64,000 nucleotides of DNA from Eutreptiella sp. 'Long Island Sound 2002' (GCA_964036045.1 OZ038381.1:108443367-108507366); one strand, 5' to 3'; positions 51,862 to 64,000 are shown, counted from the first letter of the stretch. Numbers and translations are program-made. Notes: generated by a model from the letters alone, not told the origin.

Positions 51862-52896
51862 ATTGTCATGATGGCAATGCTTCGGTACTCCACACCGGAC
51901 GCACGGGTGCCTGTCACTCAGCAATCTCATACCCCATGGCCAGCACGTGACTAGGCTTGAGGGTTTACTTGCTGCTTGCAAAGAAGACATCAAGAAGGGC
52001 CAGCCCACCAAACCTCACATGTTTGGTGTATGCTACATATCAATTGCTGCGCTCCCCACAGTTAGAATGTCGGGAACTAATGACATGAGTAGAGAAGCCA
52101 ACACACAACATATGTGTCATGCCCTCACATCCTTGGACATGCCACTCGGTCCCATCACTTGGTGCCTAATTGCTTGGGACCCGATGACATAGGCAAACAC
52201 AATCGTCATGTTCATTAGAAATCATCCACACATGAAGAAGTGAAATCCATATTGCTTATTTGCATGTTCCTGTGACACGGGGCCAATTCAATGCATGCTA
52301 CTTGGGGAGAGATCGGGTAAGAAAATTGAATAAGCAGATGCCCACGGTCACATGTAGAGACGTAGATCCGGCCCGCAGAATGAGTGCACAAAGAGGGGTA
52401 TCCCAGGTCCAATCAGAGCACATCCATGTGAGATTGTCCCATCCAAAAGAGAAGTAGCCTTTCCTCAAATAGAGATGGTCCCGCCTCAATCCAGGCCTTA
52501 AGAGAGATGGTCCCACCCCAATCTATGCCGAGAGAGAGGAGCTAACCCATCCCTGGCCCAGGAGGGAGAACCTGACAAATCCATGGCCCAGGAGAGAACC
52601 TTCGGATTTACCCGAATAGGTGAGGAGGAAAGAAGAGATGGCGAAGCAATAGCACTACACAAGACACATATATGGGGATTGTGTAGTGCTAGCTGAGCCA
52701 GCCACGCAAACCCAATCCCAAGAGCATGCATTTGGAGGGAGAGTTTCACCTAGCCATGACCAGAGGAGAGCATTCATGCATACCGAGTGAGAATCCCCAA
52801 CCTTGACCGACGATTGTCCCTATATCCAACTGCCAATTTAAGCGAACTCATGCCCTATTGCTTGCTGCGAAGAGAAGAATAGTGGATCACCAACCA
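51862..52896. repeat. 1-kb direct repeat, right copy
   Basis: Pairs with 41797-42810 (see there). It begins around GTCATGATGGCAATGC and ends near GTGGATCACCAACCATGTT. Confidence 0.75.
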
Positions 52897-53292
52897 TGTT
52901 TGACGAAATAAGGAAGGGAAGATCCCAGTTGCTCCCTTAGCACTTGCCCCATTGTGTGAGGGTACCACATACACCGCAAGTAATTCGGGGGAGGTAGGAT
53001 AGGAATTCAAAAGAATGTAGTCCCTCGGGTCACCAGTGAACCTGAAGGCATAGGCTCGGCGGATCAAAGATAGACACAAGGCAACGTCGTCGCCTAGTCT
53101 ACATAAAAGACCACAAACAGGTATATTATGCTCGGCATGCACAGCAGTAACCCCTTGCATGACCCGCACTCCCACCAAGACACATGAGATTATTGGATCA
53201 TCTCCAGGAGACTTTGGTGCTCGTGACAGGGAGATGACACTGCACCATGACAAGCGTACACACAAAGAACATCTTTTTTTTTGATTTCCCAA
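52855..53292 (-). CDS. Unrecognised ORF, possible gene relic
   Basis: A 145-codon frame with balanced composition: GDDPIISCVLVGVRVMQGV, CGLLCRLGDDVALCLSLIRR and YAFRFTGDPRDYILLNSYPT. I do not recognise it. Its C-terminal end overlaps the right 1-kb repeat, so the last residues are probably not original. Upstream, a run of A and T near 53270 leads into unrelated sequence. Could be an exon or relic of a retroelement; equally it may be chance. Confidence 0.25.
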   Translation of the reverse strand: MGNQKKRCSLCVRLSWCSVISLSRAPKSPGDDPIISCVLVGVRVMQGVTAVHAEHNIPVCGLLCRLGDDVALCLSLIRRAYAFRFTGDPRDYILLNSYPTSPELLAVYVVPSHNGASAKGATGIFPSLFRQTWLVIHYSSLRSKQ

Positions 53293-54212
53293 AGAAGATA
53301 TTTCGATTAAAAAGAATCGGTTTCTGGGGTCCCCCGTTCCGAACCCGGCTCTTCTCGCGAGATGAGCTCAAACAGAGGTGGCCATCGCGTCCGGCCTGCA
53401 GAAAAATTGGCGTGGATCCAGTCGAATGGTCTCTAGGTGCCCAAAATGTGAAGAACTGAGCAAAAAATGTTGTACTAAAAATGGTACCATTTGTTACTAA
53501 ACATAGCACAAGAGAAAAACCGAAACTTCCAAATTGAGGGACACTGGAGGTAAACAGACCTCACCAATGCGACAGCGACAGCTCTTTGGACGCTGCAGAT
53601 TCAGGCGAAACGCGAAACGGAGGCGGTATGGTGAAATTTCAAAAATAGGATATTTGCTGCTAAAAATAGACCAAGTGTTCTAAAAATAGAACCTGGCGGC
53701 AAAAAGAGAAATAGTAGTTGGGGAGGAATTCAGCACAACCAGTGGTCCCCATCGCGCCCGGCAACCTCCAAAAAGGTCCTCCAAAAAATAGCGAACCCAA
53801 AGCAACAAGGCAAGGTGGGTGAGGAGATCAAAACAAATAAATATCAACTTCATATCCCCCGTAGACTGTGGATTACCAACCTAGCAGTCCAGGAACGATG
53901 CCATATAGCGGGGGTGTCGCTCCCTCCGATGGACTTACCAAATGCTCCACCAAAAAGAAATAGGAAGTTCTGATGGGTTGTTGACAGCCATGGTTCTGTG
54001 GAAATCCCCTGAGCAAGCGGGGACCGACTCTGCACACAAAAGACATAAACACAACCCAAGACTGATCTTGGTTCCAAATTCGCGTCTCATGTCAATGAAA
54101 TTGGGGTGCGGGGTACTTGGGAGTTTCCCAGCCTTGGCACGTGCATCACTACAGTAAAAAAATGAAATGCAACTATGTGGATGCACAAAAATACGTATAA
54201 AGAGTGAGGGCC
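53293..54212. other. Noncoding stretch
   Basis: A CATCGCG(T/C)CCGGC motif appears near 53389 and 53750, and TAAAAAT(A/G)G repeats near 53475-53690. No gene recognised. Confidence 0.35.
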
Positions 54213-55180
54213 TCAATCTCGGTCGTTCATGATCAGGTGAACCAGCACATCTTTGAAATGCAACTCGATTTTCTTGGCTCTGAGGTAGTCCGACCACACG
54301 GACGTGTATTGCGGCACAAAGCTGCTTGGACGTTCCCTCGAGTCCCCCGATGCAGCAAAATCCTTCCATCGGACCTTGTATAGCCGTCCCCCCGGTTTGC
54401 TGGGATCGAGCTTGTCCAAGAGGATGCGCTCGGCGGTGTACCCGTCCTCCTCTCGGTCGTTGTCGCAGTTGAAGGCATCCGCGGTGAACTCAAAGGTGAC
54501 GGCACGGCCATGGGGATCCGGTTCCCGCGGGAGCAACTGAGTGTGATCCCGCTCCACCGTTTTGTTGTTCCCCACTTGGATCACATACACATCTTCCCCC
54601 TTTTTCCGCAATTTGACACCCGGTATGTACCATGACTGCTGCCGATGCCGGGACAAGACGTCCTTGTGGTGCCGCTCCACCCATACGGTGCCCTTCAGCT
54701 AATATTTGCGGACTTTCCCGCACTGGAAATACTCGGCCCTCTTCGCATGTTCCGCCGGCATAGGATCACACAGTCTCGTGGCCGTGTCGTCGGTTTTGGA
54801 CATCATGGCATTGACCTCCTTCGCCACATTACCATGGTTCATCCATGGGAGAGTACGTGCATCTCGATCCCCCAGGAATAAGATGCAATGGGGGTACAAA
54901 CCAGACGGTCCGGGTAAATCGTGGTATGCCTGCAAAACCCTCCAAAGGGAATGATACCAATTCCTGCCCGGCTTTTCAATATGCAATTGCCGGAATGTTT
55001 TGAACAATTGCCTGCCAGCCAACTCCGCTCTTCCGTTGAAGCGGCTGTGATATGCCACCGTCTTGGCATGCCTCACGGCCATGTACTTGCACATCGTGCG
55101 AAACCATGCGCCAACGAACTGCGTACCCCTGATTCCTCCTTGTTGTCGCGCGCACTGGCGCTTCCCCAGACTGAAAAAAA
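54213..55180 (-). pseudogene. pol: Ty3 integrase C-terminal half with chromodomain, truncated
   Basis: From about 55180 the minus strand encodes the second part of an integrase core: RGTQFVGAWFRTMCKYMAVR, the catalytic Glu in SRFNGRAELAGRQLF, and GPSGLYPHCILFLGDRD. A TAG at 54699-54701 interrupts the frame, which continues as KGTVWVERHHKDVL, the DNA-binding region YIPGVKLRKKGEDVYVIQVG, and a degraded chromodomain (YTAERILLDKLDPSKPGG, LYKVRWKDFAASGD, SVWSDYLRAKK). The upstream part is missing. The break follows a T10 tract ending CAG at about 55173, which resembles a splice acceptor. It is related to the element at 62528-64000. Confidence 0.8.
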
Positions 55181-55740
55181 AAAGTAGAGTAAAACACGAC
55201 GAAAACATTTTCTGGATAGCTGAAAATATAGCTAAATAGCATAAAAAACTCCTAGTCAAAAAAGCGCGCTGCGAAACGCGTTGAAACGCGACGGAAGGTT
55301 TTTCGGCCTTAAAAAGGTGAATAGTTAACGCCGTAAGCACCGTAGCGAGTGTACGAGTGAAACGCCGTGCCTCTTGCCCTCTAACACGCCGTATACGTAA
55401 AGAAAAACGCTCCGCGAGCAGCGCGTAAAGACCGAAAAAAACTTTTCTAAGACGCTACGCCCCTGAACTCGCGCCCTCTCGCTTTGTTTTTTTTCTCCAT
55501 GTACCTCATAATCCCATCTCCGCCCCGCCCTCGCCCTTTTTGCCCTCCGTCTCGCTGCAGGCACGCCAAGTCGAGTGGAACTCAAGAAAAGACGACAACA
55601 TGAACTCAAGAGACGGCGAACAAGACGACTCCATTAAAGACAACCCCGGAGATCATCAACACAGCGGCGAACGGCGAGAGCAGATTCTCCAACGACGTGA
55701 ACCACCGAAACAGAGACGGGTGTGGGGTAACACAGGGTAA
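55181..55740. other. Stretch upstream of integrase relic, nothing recognised
   Basis: Contains short CGNAAACGC-type motifs and a T8 tract. Near 55550 CGTCTCGCTGCAG resembles a plus-strand splice acceptor followed by a Lys/Arg/Asp-rich open stretch. No domain. Confidence 0.3.
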
Positions 55741-57777
55741 TAATCAATGTTTTTGTGCCTGCCGGGAGGGAGGGAAAGGGCACCACAGCACACAGACACC
55801 ACCACCGGGCAAAAAACAGCACAGACAACCAACAGCACAACACAGCACAGCACGACAGGCCACAGGTGGGCAAAGCAAGCAGGAACATCACCGCAAAACG
55901 ACAGCAGAGCACAACAGAACACCACTCAGGTAAGCAGGGCACCACAGCAAACCAAACAAACCACAGGGACGCACACCATGCGGCCAGACAGGGACACGGA
56001 CGCCGAAACACACCACCAGCAGACAACCACGGGCCCCAGACCCAGCACCGCACCACAGAACAGCAAAGCAAATAGCACAACACACAGCAGCGCACCACAG
56101 CATCAGGCGCCAACAACAGCACGCACCACACGGACAGCACAACGCAAGCGCACCAGCACAGCGAAGCGCAGCACCGCACAGAGTGGAGAGCACAGAGAAC
56201 GCACAGCACGACACCCCAGGACACACACAGCACACAGCACAGCGGCGAACAACAGCATGCACCAGCACGCCACGCCAAAACACACACGGCACAGAGCACA
56301 CAGCGCGGGGGAACACTGAAAGAACACAGCGCCGCAATACACAGGGCCCCAGGGCCGGGGGAAGCGCCAGAGGGCACGGCACAACAAGCAGCGGCACCAA
56401 ACGAGCGCAACAAAATAACACAGCACACAACAGCACGACACCGCGCGGCACAACGCGCAGCAGCGCGGCGCAGCACCGCACCCAGGGACACCCAGCACGG
56501 CACGGCACGCGGCAACGCAGACCAAAACCAGACAGCAGGCCACACCGCGAACAACCCAACCGGACGGGACGACCAGAGACATGGCACAACACGCAGCAGC
56601 AACCAACAGGGCAGCACAACACACAAACAAACACCCGAACAAAAACTGCACAGCGCGCTGCAGCCCACAACACAGCAAGGCGCGGCACCACAGCACGGCA
56701 CGCAGCGCGGAACACAGCAACACGGCAGCGCAAAACACCCGACAGAAGGGCAGCACAGCGCGGCAACACCAGACAGGACAAGGCACAACGCACGCACCAG
56801 GGGGGGGGGGGGGGGGCAGCAGGCAGCACGAACCGCCGACGAGCGCCGAGCAAGCAGGCAGGAGCAAAGCAGGAGAGAAAAAAAGAACGGAGCTCCGAGC
56901 GGCAGCGAGGAAAACCGCGAGACACAAAGGGTGGGGGGGGCAGCAACCACCAGGGAGCAGCCAACGGCCAGGCGGCCAACACAAAAGAGTCGAGAGCGCA
57001 CGGAGAGCCGAGAAGCGGGATGCCAACAAGACAAACAACACACAGCGCCAAGGCCCAGGGCACCCGGGGCCGGAAACCAGAGAAAGTCAGAAACAACGGG
57101 GGCGCACAACGAAAGATGAAAAAAAAACGGAGCACCGAGCGGCAGCGACGGAAACCGCGAGACACAAAAGGGGGGGGGGGGGGGGGCAGCAACCACCAGA
57201 GAGCAGGCAACGGCCAGGCGGGAAACGCAGAAGAGGGGAGAGCGCACAGCGAGCACAGAAGCGGGAGGCCAACAAAACAAACAAAACCCAGCGCCAAGGC
57301 CCAGGGCACCCGGGGCCGGAAACCAGAGAAAGCCAGAGACAACGGGGGCGCACAACGAAAGAGAGGAAAAAGGAGAGAAAGTAAAAAAAACAAAAAAAAG
57401 ATGCACCGCGCGGCAACGACGAAAACCGCGAGACAGAAAGGGGAGGGGAGGGGGGGGGGCAGCAACCACCAGGGGGCAGCCAACTGCGAGAGCGTACAGA
57501 GAACCGGGAAGCGGGAGGCCAACAAAACAAACAACACACAGCGCCAAGTCCCAGGGTATCCGGGGCCGGAAACCAGAGAAAGCCAGACAAAGGGGGCGCA
57601 CAAGAAAAGAGGGAAAAAAATCACAAGCCGGTGGGGGGAGGATAAAAAAAAAGCGCCAAATCCGAAGGCACCCGGGGCCGGAATTGAAAGAAAGCAAGAG
57701 ACAAAGGGGGCGCGGCGAAGAAGAAAAAGGAAGGGAAAAAAAAGGGGGGGGGGAGGCGGAGGTGGGGGAAACACATA
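55741..57777. repeat. Purine/CA-rich low-complexity region with 245-bp tandem repeat
   Basis: 55741-56850 is rich in CACAGCA and ACAACA words. From about 56860 to 57700 a unit of about 245 bp repeats: CACCCGGGGCCGG lies at about 57060 and 57305, with diverged copies near 57555 and 57670; each unit has a long G run and GCAGCAACCACCAG. It is stop-poor, giving 500-730-codon ORFs on both strands that I do not accept as genes. Confidence 0.8.
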
Positions 57778-58073
57778 GGATTTTATGACGTCCAAAAATC
57801 CCAAAACCTGCAACACAAAAAAAAACACCCATTCAAGTAGTTAGCATGCTGTAAATTGTGTTTGGGCGATCTGTGTCCCCATACAACATGCTCTTTTGCA
57901 TCCAGCATCCTCAAAATAGGGGTGGAGAGGTCTTCAAATGCTTGGCTGAGGCCAAAAAACACAATTTTTCACCAAACAGCGGCCATTTTTTGCCGTTTTT
58001 TTCCAGGAAAAATGGCAAATTTTGGTGCATACGCATGCTGTAAATTGCGTTTTTGTGATCTGTGTGCCCCTGT
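57778..58073. mobile_element. Severed left end of the inverted-repeat element
   Basis: GGATTTTATGACGTCCAAAA and the following 295 bp match 31099-31396 closely, including the first 187-bp unit. It is again preceded by TA (57776-57777). The match stops at CTGTGTGCCCCT and unrelated sequence follows, so only the left end is present. Confidence 0.88.
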
Positions 58074-61000
58074 AATGACGCGTTCCCGTGGGGGGCCGGC
58101 CACGGGACGCTGCGGGACACGCGCAAGTGAGCAGGCAGGCAAAGCACTACGCTCACAGGGGCATCAATGCGCTCATGTCATGTGACAAAGCGTTTCAGAA
58201 TCCTTGCCACTCTGCAAAGAGGGAACAAAAGTATGTACAACAACACATCAGGATATGTACACATGGGGTTAAGACTGGACTGGGGTAAGGGCATCACAGG
58301 ACCATAGACACTCAGTCCCAACTCGTATCCCAATCCCAGGTCCGACCCTCTCAGTGGCTGGTGGGGGCGGGGGCTCAAACACAACCCATGCCCTGCTCAG
58401 TCCGGACCCTAAAACCCTGCCAATGGGAGAGGTGTCCCGCCCAGCCACAGGCGAACTCCTCGGAACCAAGGAGCTCCAAGGCCAACTGACAGTGGCTCCC
58501 ATTTCTTCCCTAACGGCAGGTCCCAACTCCTCTCTGAGCCAGAGATATGGCCCCGCCATTATCCCTCAGGAGTTGGTAGCTGAAAACGGGCTGTTTCAGC
58601 CCAAACTGATATTAGCTCCAAATTCTCCAAAATTGACCCTTCGTCCGGACCCGCCAGAGGTAGGGACGAGGCAACTGACCCTATGCCCTTCGAGTACAAA
58701 CTCCCATGGAGCCCTCACCCAACCTGGTTTCCTCTGAGGTCCCGGCATCAGGGCAACACGGATGAGTCAAGTGGGGTCATGATGCCAAAATCACCAAAAT
58801 TGGCGTCATTCCCACGCGCGGCTCGCTCGGCCAAGGTAAGGCCAATGGCTCACAGGGTAGGAGGCAGGACCTAGGATTTCTATCTGAGTGTACAGCTTGG
58901 ATTTAGGTCCGGGCCCCATATGGGCTTAGAGGAATGGGGCCGCCAATTGACCGCACGGAAGGGGGAAATTGGGGTCCCAAAATTGGGTCATTTTGGCTGC
59001 TTGAAATGAGCCAAAATTGGGTGTGCTCCCAATAGTATATCTCCACGCCGGCTTGGAGATTAGATCCGCCATTTCATACGCGATCCACCGGGAGTCCAAC
59101 AGAGACTCCCATGCCCTTGGCCCCCGGAAATCTCAATGCCACTTGGCGTGGTGACGATCCCAATTGGGTCCACAAATGCCAAAATGGCCAAGTTGCCCAC
59201 ACTCACTTTGGGCTAGCGCCTTAACGAAGGTGGCTCCGCTGGGCCCACGTGGTGTGTGGACCATGGGGACCATTACCCATAACACCCATGTCATATATGG
59301 TCCATTGGTCCATGCGTCCGGCGTGCACGACGGTTAGAACATAGTGCACGGCGGGCAGCAAAAGTGGAAAATTGCTCAAAATGGCCAAAAATGCGCACAC
59401 TCATGGTTGGGGCAAATGAGGCACATGCCCGACTCGGACCGGAGTGTGCCATAGGATTGGTATGAAGTCATATGTGTCCAACATATCTTTTGGGCGTCGC
59501 CCAACTCCTCCGGTATTGGGAATGGCAGGGTCGCCAAGTGAGCCCATGATTTGGGATAGTCCCAAATCGCCAACATGGCGGCCACGGTATATGAAGCCAA
59601 AGAGGAGTTAATCGCCGGGTCCAAGATATGTTGGGCACCGAGGTATGTACCCTCATAACATACCTGGGTCATGATGTCAATTGAGCGCAACGTTGAGATA
59701 CAAGGTCGCCACTTGACATCATGACGGGCCAAAAACGGCAAAATTGGCACAAACACACACAAAAGTGCCTTGAAAGGTGCACAATTATATTATAATATCT
59801 TCGGCTTGGATCGTGCAATCACTTAATCCTTCTAAACACGATGACTTGACCCCAATGACCTTCGATCCCACTTATGTGCTCCACTTGGGGCGCCCTGAAA
59901 GGTTACGAGAGCTACTTCCCAAGTGGGCACATGAAAATATGGAAAATTGCAAAACACACACCTTGCTCCCAACGCATCGCTTCGGGATCACCACACAAGC
60001 TTCCCTTCACGAAGGTTAGGCTCGCAATTGACCGTAGGGAGTATGGAGAAGGGGCTTGCACAATATGAGGTCCATTGGCGGGCTTGGCTTGGAGTAATGG
60101 ACCCGCCAAATGGGCACGCAACACAACACATGGCACATACCACATACTGCCCAAAAAGGTAGCTCCCACCACGATATGTCATGCCCCTCCAAGGGCATAA
60201 CTTTGTGTCAATCGCTCATAGGAACTCAAGGAGAGTTCCTATGCAACACCAACACTTGCGCGCTACACTCGAAAGTTATCTTAACGCACGCAATGTCATG
60301 GCCAAAGAGTTATAACGCAAACTCTACCCTCTTGACCATGATCCATTACACTAGCGCGCACGTGTGGAAACGCAAGGCGTATAATGCTTCCTAAATTACG
60401 TCGGGAGTATTGTGAATACATCCCACGTTTCCTTATCGTCAATACTCGCAAGCAACACGAGATATGACCTTCACAAGTGGCCTCACGAATCAACTTTGTT
60501 TTGCCCATATCTTTAAGACAAATGGGGGGAAGAGAAAAGGAAAGTTGATTCGTGCATAGGGAAGCACGTAGGTCCACTCGAAAGAGGTCAAATCAAGTGC
60601 GGGGATGTCGAAGTCGAAAATCCGATTTCGACATCCTGAAAAATTCGGATTAAGGTTGCGAGTGTAAGATGTGAAAATTGCGGAAGCGTCCATGCAGTTC
60701 CTGAAGGCTTTGGAGCCTTCGTGACGGATTGCGTTAAAATTTCCATTATAAACAGTTAAACTGGCGGTTACGGTAAAGTCGCGATCCAACCGCCAGCAGT
60801 CAAAACAGTGAATATCAGAACGGAAGCGTAAAAATTGACGGAAACAATATGAAAATAAAACCCTGTTGATTCCTGATATTCTGATACACAAATCTCCGCT
60901 GGCGGTGCATCGGTTGCCGATGCGGGGCTTTACGGCACGGAACGGAGCGTCAACGGGCGTCTACCCTTCCGTACATGGGGTTAGTGGACCGGACACCGGT

Positions 61001-62527
61001 TGTATGCCGTAACCTAGCCATGGGGTTCTGGGTACCGCTTCACCCCCCTCCTTGGAGCAAACCCTGGGGGGGGCTCGATAACACCGAAGCATGGCAGCGG
61101 GTACCCAGGACCATCCCCTGAAGGGGGGGTGTCACATCCTCACTTCAGGCTGATTCTGGGTTAGTCTGCCCATTCCAACGCATAGTAAAACCGGTATGAT
61201 GCCGTAGATGTTAGTCATAAGAGGTACAGTATCAAGTATCAAGTCCCGGGTCCTGGCGGCGATTGTTCGGCATCCAAAGGACCCGTTAACCCATACCAGG
61301 CGCACCGGGTGCCGGCTGCTACGGTCACCACCACAGTGGCAGTGGCATACACGGCCAACATAGGCGACACACGACGACCGAGGTGGTCCCACAGGTCGAG
61401 AGCGACCACAAAGATCCATCAGGCTACCCCAAGCTTCCCAAGGCCCACCGACTGGGGAGAGTCCCCACGGGTCCTTCCTCGGGCGCACCATGTCCATATC
61501 CATACGACGCGAGTCCAGAGTGCCATAGTCGAACTCCTTAAGAACCCCAGATCTTAAAGGAGCTCCTCCTTAAGGGATCGGGCATCAAGGCCGTCTTTTC
61601 CCTCGCCCTACTGCCACGAAGGCCATACATGAGGGAGTCCTCATGCAGTGTGGGCGGAGGCGTCGACTCCTCAAACCACCAGTTTCCCAGGCAGACTGAC
61701 CGAGGTCAGGAGCACCGGAGGCCGCCATCCGAATGCAAGTGCGTCTGCGAATCGGTAGGCTCACACTGGGACTGACAGTGGCGGACCGCTGGGAGTGTAG
61801 TCAGGCAACTGGGCTTCCCGCCTGGCGCCATCAGGATCTCCACACATCACAGCGAATAGGGCAACACGGTATCACGAGCACTCAAACAGTAGAATCTGTA
61901 TTCGGGTACTGGTCCAGGCTGGACCAGGCTGTATGAACATGTACACGGCGACTCAAGGCGCCTTTGTATTCGATTCGTGAAAAACAGTCCACACTCCGGT
62001 GATGGGCTGACGACAGAAACATACAGATGCACATATCCTGGAGGGCAGAAAAGCAAAACAAGCGGGGTAAATGGGCGTGTAAACACACTCTGAACAGAGC
62101 GCCAAACCACGCCACAGTCAGGATAAGGCAATGCAGGAGGGTGGACAAGAAAACGCCTGACTTCAGGCCATATATAGTCTCGAGACACACGTCGACTGGT
62201 CTGGATCCCGCAAATGCCATGGGACCAGACCACACACCAATAATTGCAATGCCGATGACAGCGGCATCCGTTGCGCAACGTCGTATGGGCTTCAAGGCCC
62301 CAAGAGCTCAGAAATATGAAGGTCAGCCGCACCACCTGGTTTCCCAAGGATTCAGCAGGGGGGGAGTGACGAATAGAAGAAGAGAGGGGCCATCCTCCTC
62401 TGGATTCAGCAGGGGGGGGCATATGGCCACTCTGTCACCGAAAGATGGAAGAGAGCAAGCAAGTAAGGGACGATTCGTCGGCCTCACAAGCGCTCAAGAC
62501 GCATCAGGGGAGAGCTCAGGGCGCTGA
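58074..62527. other. 4.5-kb stretch without recognisable genes
   Basis: Mixed composition with short ORFs only. Noted: AAAATTGGCCAAAA-like words between 58600 and 59760, a C-run/G-run pair near 61024-61077 that can pair, and GGATTCAGCAGGGGGGG at about 62349 and again near 62401. The 3' LTR of the element to the right should lie here but I could not delimit it. Confidence 0.4.
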
Positions 62528-64000
62528 TCAGGCACCCCTGGCTGCAATCGCCCGGGTGAGTGCTGCCAAGTCCGAAACGTGGATCTTGGTCTTGTGCTTG
62601 CGGATGTACTCCATGAAGGGAGTATTGACCCGCGGCACAAACGAGGAGACGGGTTCCCAGGTGTCGTGGGATGGCCCATAGCCTCGCAAACGAACCTTGA
62701 ACTCCAGACCTCCGGGTGCCGAGGCCTTCGGACGCTGAGCAAGGATCTTCTCGACTGTATAGTCGTCCTGCTCAGCATAGTCATCATCCGAATCAGCCTC
62801 ATGTGCGGCATAGCTCAGGGACACATGCTGGCCACGGAGGTCGGGTTCCCGCACACGGATTTGACTCTCGTGGCGCTCCCGGAACTGTCCGTGACCTACC
62901 TTGATGCGGTAGGTGTCCTCACCAATCCTGCGCACCACCTCGCCGGGTGTGCACCAGGTCTTGGTGCGGTGGGTGCCCATAGGGCGGGGTCTGATCACCC
63001 ACACCGGGTCTCCCACCCTGAACTTCTGCGCTGTCGAGCTCGGGGCGGACTTCTGACGCTCAGCATGCTCCTTCTTGAGCTGCTGGCGGATGTCCCGCGC
63101 CGTTTGCTCTTGCCGCGCGAAGAATTCCTTGGCATCCATAGCCATGCCATCACCAGACAAGGGAAGTCCCCTACCCAGGGGGTCCCTGCCGAAGAGAATC
63201 TGGTGAGGGGACAAACCGCCCGGAGTGGGGGTGTCATGATGGGCCTTCAGAGCAGGCCACATCTCCTCAAACCAGTTCCGACGTGGATTGGTGATGTGGA
63301 TCTTGCACAGCTTCTCGAACAGCTGCCGTCAAGCCACTTCAGCACGGCCGTTAGACCGGCTGAGATAGGCGACGCTCTTGGCATGACGTATTCCCATGAG
63401 GGAACACATAGCCTTGAACCAGCCACCAGTAGACTGGGGCCCTCGGTCACTGCAAATGGTGCGGGGGATGTCAAAGACGGTCAGCCAATGACGAATCATC
63501 ATGACTGCCACTTCTCTGGCAAGCAACCCCTTTTTGCGTGCCGGAACAGCTACAACGTAGCCGCTGTGGCGGTCCACACAGAGAACCACACAGTCAAAGG
63601 TCTCCTTGCCAATGTGCACTTCGGGCATGGAGAAGACGTCCATGGCCACGCTCTCCATGGGCTGGTCAGGAACCGGGGTCCATTGGGGTTCCCCCCTGAC
63701 GTTCCGGTTGTCGGGATTGCAGGCCTGGCAGACCGAACAACCCTTCCTGACCTTCTTGATGGCGGTGTAGAGAACGATATGGTCGATCTCGAACCGGCGC
63801 TGCATGTCAAGGGCTTGCTTCTTGACCCCTGGGTGCAGCATGTGGTGGTGCCAAGCCTCGCAAAGCTCGAGCACCCGGGACTCCGGTACTAGCAGCTTAC
63901 CATTCCGGTAGAGCTTGCCATCTTCCTCGGTCAGCCCCTTTGGCCACTTCTGCCCGTCGTCAGGGTCGGTCACAGCCCTCTACTCGGCCGCAAAGGCCTC
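62528..64000 (-). pseudogene. pol: Ty3 integrase with chromodomain, partial at window edge
   Basis: Enters from the right edge, with a TAG at 63980-63982 in frame. The integrase zinc region runs HHHMLHPGVKKQALDMQRRF to GCSVCQAC. The core has catalytic Asp in AMDVFSMPE and ICSDRGPQSTGGWF and Glu in SRSNGRAEVA. A TGA at 63329-63331 stands where the related fragment at 54213-55180 has Gly. The frame goes on with NWFEEMWPALKAHHDTPTPG, SPHQILFGRDPLG, a basic C-terminal domain (FRVGDPVWVIRPRPMGTHRT), and a chromodomain (YTVEKILAQRPKASAPGG, LEFKVRLRGYGPSHDTWEPV). Two nonsense codons make it inactive. RT and LTRs, if present, lie beyond the window. Confidence 0.88.

Noticed and set aside
55634-57832. 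732-codon minus-strand and 531-codon plus-strand ORFs
   Set aside because: Low-complexity and 245-bp repeat sequence open on both strands. The content is hydrophobic on one strand and Lys/Arg/Gln-rich on the other, as expected of purine-rich DNA.
58354-58737. 127-codon ORF in the right noncoding stretch
   Set aside because: Proline/leucine-rich with no domain, overlapping ORFs on the other strand and no start context.
61127-62500. LTR of the right-edge Ty3 element starting TGTCACATCC
   Set aside because: No matching CA end, polypurine tract or second LTR is visible within the window, so the boundary cannot be supported.

Overview
The window is eukaryotic nuclear DNA built almost entirely of nested mobile elements and satellite arrays. 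I see no bacterial gene organisation, rRNA, convincing tRNA or CRISPR array. Ty3 elements with chromodomain integrases and a green-algal style methyltransferase-like domain, a LINE with RNase H, a cAMP-receptor-like GPCR fragment and very GC-rich islands suggest a repeat-rich microalga or related protist. The species cannot be fixed from sequence alone.

Layout. Positions 1-9180 are GC-rich: two unrecognised minus-strand reading frames (1-1055 and about 3207-4400), then tandem arrays of 427, 64, 65 and 83 bp units. From 9181 a plus-strand Ty3-type retrotransposon (called R1 here) begins, with a 24-bp-stem hairpin just before its gag ATG. R1 is in pieces: gag 9277-11442, protease 29363-31098, reverse transcriptase (RT) 39006-40254, RNase H/integrase 40481-41796. 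Its gaps are later insertions. The first is a complete minus-strand chromovirus (11443-29362) with 534-bp LTRs, a tRNA-iMet primer site, a polypurine tract and a GAACA target duplication. The second is a 7.9-kb TA-flanked inverted-repeat element (31099-38994) carrying subterminal satellites, a GPCR-like gene piece and an RT-like ORF. The third is a 215-bp minisatellite with 11-bp direct repeats (40255-40469). Integrase homology ends at about 41797 in a 1-kb repeat.

The chromovirus is itself complex. Gag starts inside the LTR, gag and pol share one frame across a single UAG, and pol carries a Dam-like methyltransferase domain between protease and RT. A SAP/chromodomain ORF lies between RNase H and integrase. 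The RT/integrase part is partly duplicated and rearranged. A 3.07-kb GC-rich island (13579-16647) sits in the 3' region between 615-bp direct repeats and shares its 65-bp satellite with the left end of the window.

To the right, a full-length LINE (43361-51463; ORF1 with an RRM-like end, ORF2 with APE/RT/RNase H/zinc finger) has a 20-bp target duplication and a poly(A) tail, and lies between two diverged 1-kb direct repeats. Positions 52896-64000 hold integrase/chromodomain relics (54213-55180 and 62528-64000), purine-rich tandem repeats (55741-57777), a severed left end of the inverted-repeat element (57778-58073) and long stretches with nothing recognisable.

Most large ORFs in the arrays are by-products of repeats without stop codons. 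The credible proteins are those of the retroelements, the GPCR-like fragment, and a small set of unrecognised GC-rich proteins whose frames break at long C/G runs.
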